Shown here one piece after another: positions 8,363 through 15,180 of a stretch of 40,727 bases of DNA. Position 1 is the stretch's first letter; every line of letters starts with the position of its first letter. The stretch is from a marine actinobacterium MedAcidi-G3 (GTDB taxonomy: Bacteria; Actinomycetota; Acidimicrobiia; Acidimicrobiales; Poriferisodalaceae). Position numbers and translations under genes: made by a program. The notes under the pieces were generated by a model. The model searched no databases, was not told the origin of the DNA, and saw only the letters and a list, made by a program, of their open reading frames with translations. The DNA lies in the NCBI GenBank assembly GCA_000817105.1, contig JUEP01000018.1:1-40727 (forward strand), in the 5' to 3' direction.

Positions 8363-8384
8363 CAGATCACAAACCTGGGATCTG
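8363..8384 (+). promoter_or_regulatory. Conserved 5'-UTR inverted repeat upstream of copy 6
   Basis: CAGATC (8363-8368) and GATCTG (8379-8384) flank CACAAACCTG, matching the elements before copies 4 and 5. Further upstream, ATATGACGGG followed by TGTTACGACG (about 8271-8292) also matches the copy 4 upstream region (about 4577-4598), so homology extends through the whole intergenic region. Confidence 0.55.
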
Positions 8385-8409
8385 TGACAACTTAATTGGG
8401 AGGATCCAA

Positions 8410-10047
8410 ATGGGGATTCGACGCAATCTTTTGCGTCTGCTCGCGATTCTGTTCGCTTTCGCCATGGTGGCGGCAGCGTGTGGAAGTAGCGACGACGATG
8501 ACTCTTCGAGTAGTTCTAGTGAAAGCGCTAGCGCAACTGCTGAAGACCACAGCGATGATGACGATCATGAAACTGGCGGTGGACTAAGCCAAGACGCAGT
8601 TGAAAAAGCTGTATCTGGTGACGACGAAGCCGAACAAGAAGTTGACGAAGACGCGCCAACTTTTGACACATCAACTATTGAAGGACTCGAGGCTTCTTGG
8701 ACTTATAACCGAGAGAAGCTCGTAGCGATGATCACCGAAAAAATGGAAGCCGGTGAATGGGGTGTTGGTGATGATGGCATTCTTCGTGGACCAACCGGAT
8801 TTGAAATTGACCTCAACGAGTGCCCTGCCGACTGGAGTGACACGGGAGGCGTAACCGCTGATTCCGTTCGTATCGGCCACACAACCGCTCAGTCAGGCAA
8901 CCTAGCTGCATATGGAAACATTGCTGTTGGCTGGGACTCCTACAACAATTACGTTAATGAAAATGGTGGAATTGGCGGGCGTGATATTGAGCTGATTGTT
9001 AAAGACGATGCCTACGTTGCCGCACAGACGATCGAATTCATTGACGAACTCATTGAATCCGAGAATGTATTTATGATCGTAACTCTCGGCTCACCGAACA
9101 CTCTTGCGGTATACGACACTCTTAACTCAGAATGCGTTCCGCAACCGTTCGTGCAAACAGGACACCCTGCATGGGGCGATCCTGAAATTCACCCTTGGAC
9201 TAGCGGAATGATCATGTCCTACTCCACTGAAGCTGTTCTCTGGGGTACATGGATCAAGAACAACCTTGCTGATCAACTTCCTGTAAAGGTTGCCGGGCTT
9301 GTAATGGACAATGACTTCGGTTTGGCCTACGAGCTTGGTTTCGAGGCATATGCCGAAGATAACCCGGACATCGTTGCTGAGTACCTCCCTGTTCGTCACG
9401 ATCCGGCAGCGCCGACTGTGACTAACGAGGTCACAACCATCGCGGCGTTCGACCCCGATGTCTTCATTTCGATGACTGCAGGGAACCCTTGCTTGCTGGC
9501 GATCCAAGAGGTAGAGGCTTCAGGTCTTCTCGATTCGGTTTCGGCCGCCTTCACGCCATCAGTCTGTGTGGGTATTGCCGCCTACATGACGCCTGCGGGA
9601 ATGGCAGCTGACGGATGGTGGATAGCCGGTGGCGGTTGGAAAGATAGCCAAGACGCTAACTACACCGATGATCCTTACATGAAGTTCATCAACGAAACTC
9701 TGGAATCTGATGGCCTTGATCAGACGGTCAGCCTGTACGGAGTTGGCTTTGGTGACTATGGCTGGTCCTATAACGAGGTACTGCGAGTAGCAGCCGAGCT
9801 CCCTGGAGGGCTGTCAAGGACCAACTTCATTCTGGCCCTGCGCACCTTCTCAGGTAAGCACCCCAAACTGTTAGATGGCATTGAGTTCGGTGCATGGGGA
9901 GCAAGCGATGGATACTTTGTAGAAGGTTCCGACTTCAGCCAATTTGATGCTACGAATCAATCTTGGGTGCAGGTTGGAGACCTTGTCGATGCGAATGGTC
10001 TTTCCCCGAACTGTCGTTGGGACAAAGACAATGGCGGTTGCCGATAA
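8410..10047 (+). CDS. ABC-type substrate-binding lipoprotein, array copy 6
   Basis: An intact 545-residue paralogue that starts with ATG at 8410 after GGGAGGA. The signal peptide and lipobox (Cys24) are followed by an Asp/Ser linker (DDDDSSSSSSESAS, then HSDDDDHETGGG), the lead-in module (TEKMEAGEWGVGDDG, DLNECPADW) and the type-1 binding fold (TTAQSGNLAAYGNIAVGWD, KDDAYVAAQTIEFIDE, VMDNDFGLAYELGFEAYAE). It ends with the CRWDKDNGGCR signature. SVCVG replaces the SVCKG of the other copies, a Lys-to-Val change in an otherwise fixed motif near the probable cleft. It is the last member of the array and the clean reference for the damaged copies 4 and 5. It is probably anchored to the outer face of the cytoplasmic membrane and binds an organic solute; the partner transporter is not in the window. 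Confidence 0.88.
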   Translation: MGIRRNLLRLLAILFAFAMVAAACGSSDDDDSSSSSSESASATAEDHSDDDDHETGGGLSQDAVEKAVSGDDEAEQEVDEDAPTFDTSTIEGLEASWTYNREKLVAMITEKMEAGEWGVGDDGILRGPTGFEIDLNECPADWSDTGGVTADSVRIGHTTAQSGNLAAYGNIAVGWDSYNNYVNENGGIGGRDIELIVKDDAYVAAQTIEFIDELIESENVFMIVTLGSPNTLAVYDTLNSECVPQPFVQTGHPAWGDPEIHPWTSGMIMSYSTEAVLWGTWIKNNLADQLPVKVAGLVMDNDFGLAYELGFEAYAEDNPDIVAEYLPVRHDPAAPTVTNEVTTIAAFDPDVFISMTAGNPCLLAIQEVEASGLLDSVSAAFTPSVCVGIAAYMTPAGMAADGWWIAGGGWKDSQDANYTDDPYMKFINETLESDGLDQTVSLYGVGFGDYGWSYNEVLRVAAELPGGLSRTNFILALRTFSGKHPKLLDGIEFGAWGASDGYFVEGSDFSQFDATNQSWVQVGDLVDANGLSPNCRWDKDNGGCR

Positions 10048-10089
10048 ATCCGGCCTGTCATTAAATAGCATTTGAAAAATTTAAATGCG

Positions 10090-10135
10090 CTTGAAAGGGC
10101 CGCCAGGAAAACCCTGGCGGCCCTTCAAGTTTTTG
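10090..10135. terminator. Terminator between array copy 6 and the convergent acyl-CoA dehydrogenase
   Basis: A long stem (CTTGAAAGGGCCGCCAGG against CCTGGCGGCCCTTCAAG, one bulged A) with an A-rich loop is followed by TTTTT on the plus strand. It lies between convergent genes and may stop transcription from both sides, although the T tract is better on the plus strand. Confidence 0.88.
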
Positions 10136-10138
10136 GGG

Positions 10139-11329
10139 TCAATCTTCAGCTAGTAACGCCCGACTAATCACTAGTTTTTGAATCTCGCTAGTCCCTTCGC
10201 CGATAATCATCAAGGGAGCGTCGCGATAATATCGCTCTACTGGGTACTCAGTGCTGAAGCCGTTCCCTCCATGAATCCTCATCGCATCTAAGGCCAGTTC
10301 GCTGGCAGTCTCAGACGCAAAGAGCTTCGCCATTCCCGCGGCGAGATCAACACGCTCTCCAGCATCCGCTTTGCGAGCCGCCTCGTAAGTAAGAAGTCTC
10401 GCCGCTTCTAGCTTTGTCGCCATTTCGGCCAATCTGAAGGCAATCGCTTGATGCTGACTAATAGGACGGCCGAAAGCTTCTCGTTCTTTGGCGTAAGCCA
10501 ACGCAGCGTCATAAGCAGCTTGAGCGACGCCCACGCCTCGTGCCGCGACATTTATTCTGCCAAGCTCCAAGGCTGACAAAGCCCAGCGAAGGCCGTTTCC
10601 GATTCCTTCCTCGCCACCCAAGAGCTGATCGTGACCCAGACGATGATTGTCGTAAGACATCTCTACCGTTTCCAGGCCTCGATAGCCGAGCTTGTCAATC
10701 TTTCGACTAATGCTTATTCCTCCGCTTTGTTTTCCTGGAGTCTTTTCGACAATAAAACAAGTAATTCCCCCTGCTTGAGTGCCGTCCTCGTCAGGTACTC
10801 GCGCCAGCAGTGCTACGACCCCGGCTTTTTCGCCGTTTGTAACCCACATCTTTGTGCCGTTTATGACCCATTCGTCGCCATCACGTTCAGCTCGACATCT
10901 GAGCGCAGCTGCATCAGAACCGCTATCTGGTTCCGATAGTGAAAAACAGCCGCGTAACTCACCTGTTGCCATCAACGGAAGCCACCGCTGTTTTTGTTCT
11001 TCGGAACCGAATTTGCTGATCAACTTTGCGCAAATCAGATGACTATTGATGATCCCAGCGAGGGACATCCACCCTCTTGATAGCTCTTCAACCACACGCG
11101 TATAAGTCATGTTGTCTAGATCGAGTCCGCCAAACTCAGAAGGTATCGTCGCTCCGAAAAGGCCGAAATCCCCCATTTGTAATGCCATATCAGTGGGATA
11201 TTCATCCGGCAGTTCAAAATCAGACGCGTTAGGAATTACCTCTGCTTCCACCCAATTTCTTAGGGCCGAAATCATGTCGTCAGCAACGTCACTATCAGTC
11301 ATAACCATTCTCTTTCGCACTAAGGCCAT
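10139..11329 (-). CDS. Acyl-CoA dehydrogenase
   Basis: An FAD-dependent acyl-CoA dehydrogenase of 396 residues, the usual family length. It makes a trans-2-enoyl-CoA from an acyl-CoA and passes electrons to ETF. Seen in sequence: the FSLSEPDSGSDAAALR signature that packs on the flavin, WVINGTKMWVTNGE in the beta domain, the C-terminal RIHGGNGFSTEYPVERYYRD helix, and IGEGTSEIQK, where the Glu of GEGTSEIQ is in the position of the catalytic base in short- and medium-chain enzymes. An alternative start lies a few codons downstream (MVMTDSD). The gene converges on the lipoprotein array and diverges from an LLM oxidoreductase 84 bases away. Chain length and branching of the substrate cannot be told from the sequence. 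Confidence 0.92.
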   Translation of the reverse strand: MALVRKRMVMTDSDVADDMISALRNWVEAEVIPNASDFELPDEYPTDMALQMGDFGLFGATIPSEFGGLDLDNMTYTRVVEELSRGWMSLAGIINSHLICAKLISKFGSEEQKQRWLPLMATGELRGCFSLSEPDSGSDAAALRCRAERDGDEWVINGTKMWVTNGEKAGVVALLARVPDEDGTQAGGITCFIVEKTPGKQSGGISISRKIDKLGYRGLETVEMSYDNHRLGHDQLLGGEEGIGNGLRWALSALELGRINVAARGVGVAQAAYDAALAYAKEREAFGRPISQHQAIAFRLAEMATKLEAARLLTYEAARKADAGERVDLAAGMAKLFASETASELALDAMRIHGGNGFSTEYPVERYYRDAPLMIIGEGTSEIQKLVISRALLAED

Positions 11330-11392
11330 CTATTTCCTACTATCCAGGGTGAGTTCGTGCCCCATTGGCTTATCTAAACTCTTTAATTAGAC

Positions 11393-11404
11393 CCGATCGA
11401 TCGG
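11393..11404. promoter_or_regulatory. 12-bp palindrome in a divergent promoter region
   Basis: CCGATCGATCGG is a perfect palindrome lying between the divergent acyl-CoA dehydrogenase and LLM oxidoreductase genes. It ends 9 bases before the ATG at 11414. The position suits an operator, but a 12-bp palindrome rich in GATC may also arise by chance. Confidence 0.35.
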
Positions 11405-11413
11405 AATAGTTGT

Positions 11414-12463
11414 ATGCAAATATCAATGGTTATCGGTACCGGTGCAAGCCTTGACCCCAGCGGCCTTGCCCGACACGTACAAAATCTGGAAAGCGCTGGC
11501 GTGGACCTTGTGTGGGGCGGTGAAATTTATGGATACGACCTTGTATCGACCCTCGCGTTTGTCGCTGGCCAAACCAAGACCATCAAGCTGATGACAGGTA
11601 TTTTGCCGGTCTACTCGCGTAGCCCTGCTTTAATCGCCCAAACAGCAGTCACAATTGACACGCTATCTGAAGGTCGGTTTGTGCTGGGTCTTGGCACATC
11701 GGGACCACAGGTTATAGAAGGGTGGCATGGAGTTCCTTTCAAAAAACCGCTTGGAATGACACGAGACGTAATCGAAATTTGCCGCAAAGTCTGGTCCGGC
11801 GACAAGGTTGAACACGAGGGTCGTGCATTCAACCTGCCACTAGCCGAAGGAGAAGGAACGGGCCTTGGGAAACCATTGAAGCTGATGTGTAAGCCCTACC
11901 GTCGGGACATACCCATCGCTGTCGCCTCTATCGGCCCCAAGAACGTTGAGATGACCGCAGAGCTTGCCAATATGTGGCAGCCAATTCATTTTCTACCTGA
12001 AAAATTTCACGATGTATGGGGTGAGTCCCTCCACGCCGGAAAAGAAAAAAGATCTTCAGAACTAGGTGACTTGGGAATCGTCGCGGGTGGAACTGTCGCA
12101 TTAGGTGAAGGAGTGCAGGTTGAAGCAGCCCGAAAAGCTGTGCGAGACAACACAGGCTTCTACGTCGGAGGCATGGGCGCACGCGATCAGAATTTCTACA
12201 ACGATCTATTTAAACGCTATGGATATGAGCAAGAAGCCGAAGAAATTCAAGATCTCTTTCTGAGTGGCAAAAGAGACGAAGCTTTCTCCAAAGTGCCCGA
12301 TGACTACATAGACCGAGCAAGCCTCACAGGCGACGAGGCTAGGGTTCGCGAGCGGATCGAGGTCTATAAAGAAGTCGGAGTTACCTACCTCAACATTGAT
12401 ATTCCAGCGGACACGGAAAATCCTCTCGAAGTCATTGAGAAAGTAAAAGCCTGGGCCGAGTAA
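11414..12463 (+). CDS. LLM-class (luciferase-like) F420/FMN-dependent oxidoreductase
   Basis: A 349-residue TIM-barrel enzyme of the bacterial luciferase-like superfamily, which in actinobacteria usually uses F420 and sometimes FMN to reduce or oxygenate small organic molecules. The barrel start (SMVIGTGASLDPSGLARHVQNLESAGVDLVWGGE), the strand IKLMTGILPVYSRSPALIAQTA, TLSEGRFVLGLGTSGPQVIEGWHGVPF and the late SLTGDEARVRERIEVYKEVGVTYLNI are typical of the F420-dependent subgroup. It is followed only 6 bases later by a YbaK-domain gene and then by a thioesterase, so the three are probably cotranscribed. I see no strong Shine-Dalgarno sequence before the ATG. The substrate is unknown. Confidence 0.88.
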   Translation: MQISMVIGTGASLDPSGLARHVQNLESAGVDLVWGGEIYGYDLVSTLAFVAGQTKTIKLMTGILPVYSRSPALIAQTAVTIDTLSEGRFVLGLGTSGPQVIEGWHGVPFKKPLGMTRDVIEICRKVWSGDKVEHEGRAFNLPLAEGEGTGLGKPLKLMCKPYRRDIPIAVASIGPKNVEMTAELANMWQPIHFLPEKFHDVWGESLHAGKEKRSSELGDLGIVAGGTVALGEGVQVEAARKAVRDNTGFYVGGMGARDQNFYNDLFKRYGYEQEAEEIQDLFLSGKRDEAFSKVPDDYIDRASLTGDEARVRERIEVYKEVGVTYLNIDIPADTENPLEVIEKVKAWAE

Positions 12464-12469
12464 GACAAT

Positions 12470-12940
12470 ATGACCCGAGCCACAGCGAATGAGCGTTTCA
12501 GTGCCGCTGCCGCCGTTCTAGGCCTGGAACCAGACATAACTAGGTTCCCTGAAGACACCAGAACAGCGAAGCAGGCAGCAGCGGCACTGCGCTGTGAATT
12601 GGGACAGATCATCAAATCGCTTGTATTTGCGTGTGGGGGACAGGCAGTACTGGCTTTGACTGCCGGCGATCGACAGGTGAATACCGAATTACTCGGTCTT
12701 CTGAATAGTGCAAAAATAGAAAAAGCTGACGCTTCGATGGTGCGTGAAGCTACCGGTTTCGCAATAGGTGGTGTTCCACCCTTTGGTCATTCCAGTCCGC
12801 TTAAATGCTTCATTGACCAAAGCATCTATCGATACGAAACTGCATGGGGAGCAGCTGGCACCCCCGACACGGTTTTCCCCATTAGAACCGAAAAATTGGC
12901 AGGTTTGAGCGGTGGACGAATTGCTGAATTTACTCAGTGA
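12470..12940 (+). CDS. YbaK/EbsC-type aminoacyl-tRNA deacylase domain protein
   Basis: A 156-residue single-domain protein of the YbaK/ProX family, whose characterised members hydrolyse misacylated tRNA in trans, such as Cys-tRNA(Pro) or Ala-tRNA(Pro). Family features seen are the N-terminal TRFPEDTRTAKQAAAALRCELGQIIKSLVF stretch, the Lys in IIKSLVF, the glycine-rich GFAIGGVPPFGHSSP loop lining the active site, and the late TVFPIRTEKLAGLSGGRIAEF segment. Length and order match stand-alone YbaK proteins. It begins 6 bases after the LLM oxidoreductase stop, which implies cotranscription, though no functional link is obvious. The tRNA specificity cannot be assigned. Confidence 0.85.
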   Translation: MTRATANERFSAAAAVLGLEPDITRFPEDTRTAKQAAAALRCELGQIIKSLVFACGGQAVLALTAGDRQVNTELLGLLNSAKIEKADASMVREATGFAIGGVPPFGHSSPLKCFIDQSIYRYETAWGAAGTPDTVFPIRTEKLAGLSGGRIAEFTQ

Positions 12941-12989
12941 ACCCAACGGTGCTTATACGTTGCTGCTGATCTCGCCCTAATGTCTGAAC

Positions 12990-13406
12990 ATGCCTGTGCA
13001 TCAAACAACGATTGTTCCCCGCTTTGGAGAACTTGACCCCTATAACCATGTCAACCACGCTGCCTACATAGCGTATTTTGAGGCAGCGCGTTGCGTCGCG
13101 CTTGATGACATAGACATGTCACTGTCAGACCTGAGTGACCGAGGTCTCCAGATAGTGGTAACGAAATTAGAAGTCAAATTTCGAGAACCGGCCACCGCTC
13201 GAGACGAACTTGTTGTTGAAACCTATGTCCACGAGATGAAACGAGTTAGCTCAACATGGAAACAACAAATTTTAAGAAAGAGCGACAAACAAACTCTCGT
13301 AGAGGCTGAACTTATTTTAGGGGTGTGCGATTCCGGTGGAAGACCAACGAGACCGCCCGCCGACCTGAATGAAACCCTGTCTCGCCTCTCCACTGACGAC
13401 TCCTAG
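12990..13406 (+). CDS. 4-hydroxybenzoyl-CoA thioesterase family (YbgC-like) hotdog protein
   Basis: A 138-residue hotdog-fold acyl-CoA thioesterase. The N-terminal PRFGELDPYNHVNHAAYIAYFEAAR has the Asp (LDPYNHVN) and helix of the 4HBT/YbgC active site, where Asp attacks or activates water on the thioester. The later VVTKLEVKFREPATARDELVVET and STWKQQILRKSD strands complete the single hotdog domain, and the family acts as a dimer or tetramer. It would release free acid from an acyl-CoA or aroyl-CoA in the cytoplasm. It starts 49 bases after the YbaK gene and ends 32 bases before a convergent SDR gene. Substrate preference is unknown. Confidence 0.87.
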   Translation: MPVHQTTIVPRFGELDPYNHVNHAAYIAYFEAARCVALDDIDMSLSDLSDRGLQIVVTKLEVKFREPATARDELVVETYVHEMKRVSSTWKQQILRKSDKQTLVEAELILGVCDSGGRPTRPPADLNETLSRLSTDDS

Positions 13407-13438
13407 CGGTGAGATTAGCTAGCACTAGCGAGCAAATA

Positions 13439-14224
13439 TCACACAACAGGTGACAGGCCGCCGTCGATATTTATAGACGCGCCGGTTAAGTACGAAGCAG
13501 CGTCGCTTGCCAAGAAAAGCGCCAGATTCGCGAATTCCTGAGCTTCACCCATCCGGCCTATCGGGATCTTTGAAGCAATATTTTCGGTAAATTCTTCAAA
13601 CGTTTTGTCGGAATGGTCACGTTGCCACCTAGTTATCCACTGATTGCTGATTAGGAATCCTGTGTTGAGAGCGTTGACCAAAACCCCATCGGAAGCGAAT
13701 TCAGAAGCTAAGGCCTTGGTCATTGCCATGCCTGCAGCGCGCGCTACTGATGTTGGGCAACTAGCAGCCCCCGGTGCCTTTGCCGCCGTGTTCAAAGTAT
13801 TAATAATTCGACCCCATTTCTGCTTACGCATATCTGGAATACAGAGCCGAGAGAGGTGAGCGGCAGAGAAAAATTTGAGATTGAAATCCTCAAACCAATC
13901 CTGGGTGCTCACCTCAAGAAAGGGTTTTGCGTTTGAAGTGCCGGCATTGTTAACAAGAATGTCTACCGCGCCAAAAAATGACACTGCTTCTGAATGCGCC
14001 CGTTCAGTTTCTTGGATATCGCTGACATCTGCAGAAATTGCTAAAAACTTTCCAGATGGCCGGATAGCAGCCAGTGACGAACATGTTTCGGCTAGGACAT
14101 CGACGTCTCGAGCCACTATGACCACGTCTGCCCCTGCGAGAGCAAATGATTCCGCCATAGCGCGACCTAGACCTCTGCTCCCTCCAGTAATAAATGCTCG
14201 ACGGTCGGTGAGGTTAATCTCCAT
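13439..14224 (-). CDS. Short-chain dehydrogenase/reductase-like protein with altered catalytic residues
   Basis: A 261-residue Rossmann-fold protein of the SDR superfamily. The cofactor side is intact: TGGSRGLG (about 13-20), ADVSD (about 65-69), NNAG (about 92-95), and a C-terminal FLASDAASYLTGASINIDGG. The active site is not: where classical SDRs have YxxxK before the helix LTKxLAxE, this protein reads TSVAR (Thr158, Arg162) before AAGMAMTKALASEF. The preceding Ser strand reads INTLNTAAK, without the usual Ser. A recognised group of beta-ketoacyl-reductase-like SDRs lacks the catalytic tetrad in this way, so it may have different chemistry or only bind ligands. It converges on the thioesterase gene and is followed upstream by TesB on the same strand, 32 bases away. 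Confidence 0.88.
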   Translation of the reverse strand: MEINLTDRRAFITGGSRGLGRAMAESFALAGADVVIVARDVDVLAETCSSLAAIRPSGKFLAISADVSDIQETERAHSEAVSFFGAVDILVNNAGTSNAKPFLEVSTQDWFEDFNLKFFSAAHLSRLCIPDMRKQKWGRIINTLNTAAKAPGAASCPTSVARAAGMAMTKALASEFASDGVLVNALNTGFLISNQWITRWQRDHSDKTFEEFTENIASKIPIGRMGEAQEFANLALFLASDAASYLTGASINIDGGLSPVV

Positions 14225-14256
14225 AGCCCGAAGCTACAGCTAGTGGTCTAAAGACG

Positions 14257-15105
14257 TCAGCGATCCCAACGAATCAAACCTTCCTGCATGCAGGTTGCTA
14301 CTAAATTTCCAGCAGAATCGAAGAAACGGCCACTAGCAAGCCCTCGGCTTCCTCCAGTAGTTTCGACGCGTTGTTCGTATAAGAGCCACTCATCAGCTAA
14401 TACCTCCTGATGAAACCACATTGAGTGATCCAAACTTGCGCCTGTCAACCGATCATCTTGCCAGCGATAACCATGGGGCAACAAGACATGGTCAACCAAT
14501 GTCGCATCTGCGATATAAGCCAGCGCTGCCTCCTGTAGGCAACGGTCTTCGCCTATGGGTTCGTTGATGCGTAACCACATCAATTGAGGCTCCGTAATAG
14601 AAGTACCTTCGGGCAGATCGGGAGGGTTTATGTACAGAATGTCCATCGGCCTGGATCTTCCATGCCATTCCCCCGTTAACTCCGATGACTGCGATTCCCA
14701 ATAGTCGTAGTAGGACAAGATCTCTTCATCAGGCCCTGGAACATCGAAATGCACCTTAGGAGACCACTCCAATCCGTCTTCAGCAACGTGAAATGACAGG
14801 GTGCTTCTAAAAAGTTCGAGCCCTGACTGGTAAGCAACAACTTGTCGAACACTGAAGCTACGACCATCGCGTACTTCCTCGACGTGTAACTGGGTTAGCG
14901 CATCGACATCGCCTGGCCGTAAGAAGTAAGAATGAGACGAATGAATCGATTTAGAGGAATCGACACACAACTGAGCAGCCCGCAAAGTGTGCGCTAGAAA
15001 CTGGCCTCCGAATGTTCTGAGTCCACCCTCAGGAGCTGCGGGGGCTACAAATTCATTATTTCCGAGGGGCTCAATTGCCATGAGATCTTTAAAAACATCA
15101 GACAC
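14257..15105 (-). CDS. Acyl-CoA thioesterase II (TesB family)
   Basis: A double-hotdog acyl-CoA thioesterase that hydrolyses medium- and long-chain acyl-CoA to the free acid and CoA. Landmarks seen are the first hotdog GGLRTFGGQFLAHTLRAAQLCV with HSSHSYFLRPGD, the strand RDGRSFSVRQVVAYQ, and the C-terminal ASLDHSMWFHQEVLADEWLLYEQRV with SRGLASGRFFDSAGNLVATCMQEG, where LDHS holds the TesB active-site Asp. I place the start at GTG 15105 (282 residues, protein VSDVFKDLMAIEPL), close to the usual TesB length. An in-frame TTG at 15156 would add 17 residues that do not resemble the family. It diverges from the carboxyltransferase gene and precedes the SDR on the same strand. Confidence 0.88.
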   Translation of the reverse strand: MSDVFKDLMAIEPLGNNEFVAPAAPEGGLRTFGGQFLAHTLRAAQLCVDSSKSIHSSHSYFLRPGDVDALTQLHVEEVRDGRSFSVRQVVAYQSGLELFRSTLSFHVAEDGLEWSPKVHFDVPGPDEEILSYYDYWESQSSELTGEWHGRSRPMDILYINPPDLPEGTSITEPQLMWLRINEPIGEDRCLQEAALAYIADATLVDHVLLPHGYRWQDDRLTGASLDHSMWFHQEVLADEWLLYEQRVETTGGSRGLASGRFFDSAGNLVATCMQEGLIRWDR

Positions 15106-15180
15106 AAGAATGAACTTAGCGAGCCAAAGGGGTCGTTGGCCCTCTAGGATCGCCAAACCGCATGAGGATAGGAATCAAGC

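Noticed and set aside
4668-8384. The GATC-bounded 5'-UTR repeats considered as a known riboswitch or T-box
   Set aside because: They are only about 20 bases long with 6-bp arms, far shorter than any known riboswitch, so I keep them as unassigned inverted repeats.
677-10130. Repeated GC-rich hairpins considered as a CRISPR array or REP-type mobile repeat
   Set aside because: Spacing is gene-length, and each hairpin directly follows a stop codon and precedes a T tract, so they are terminators.
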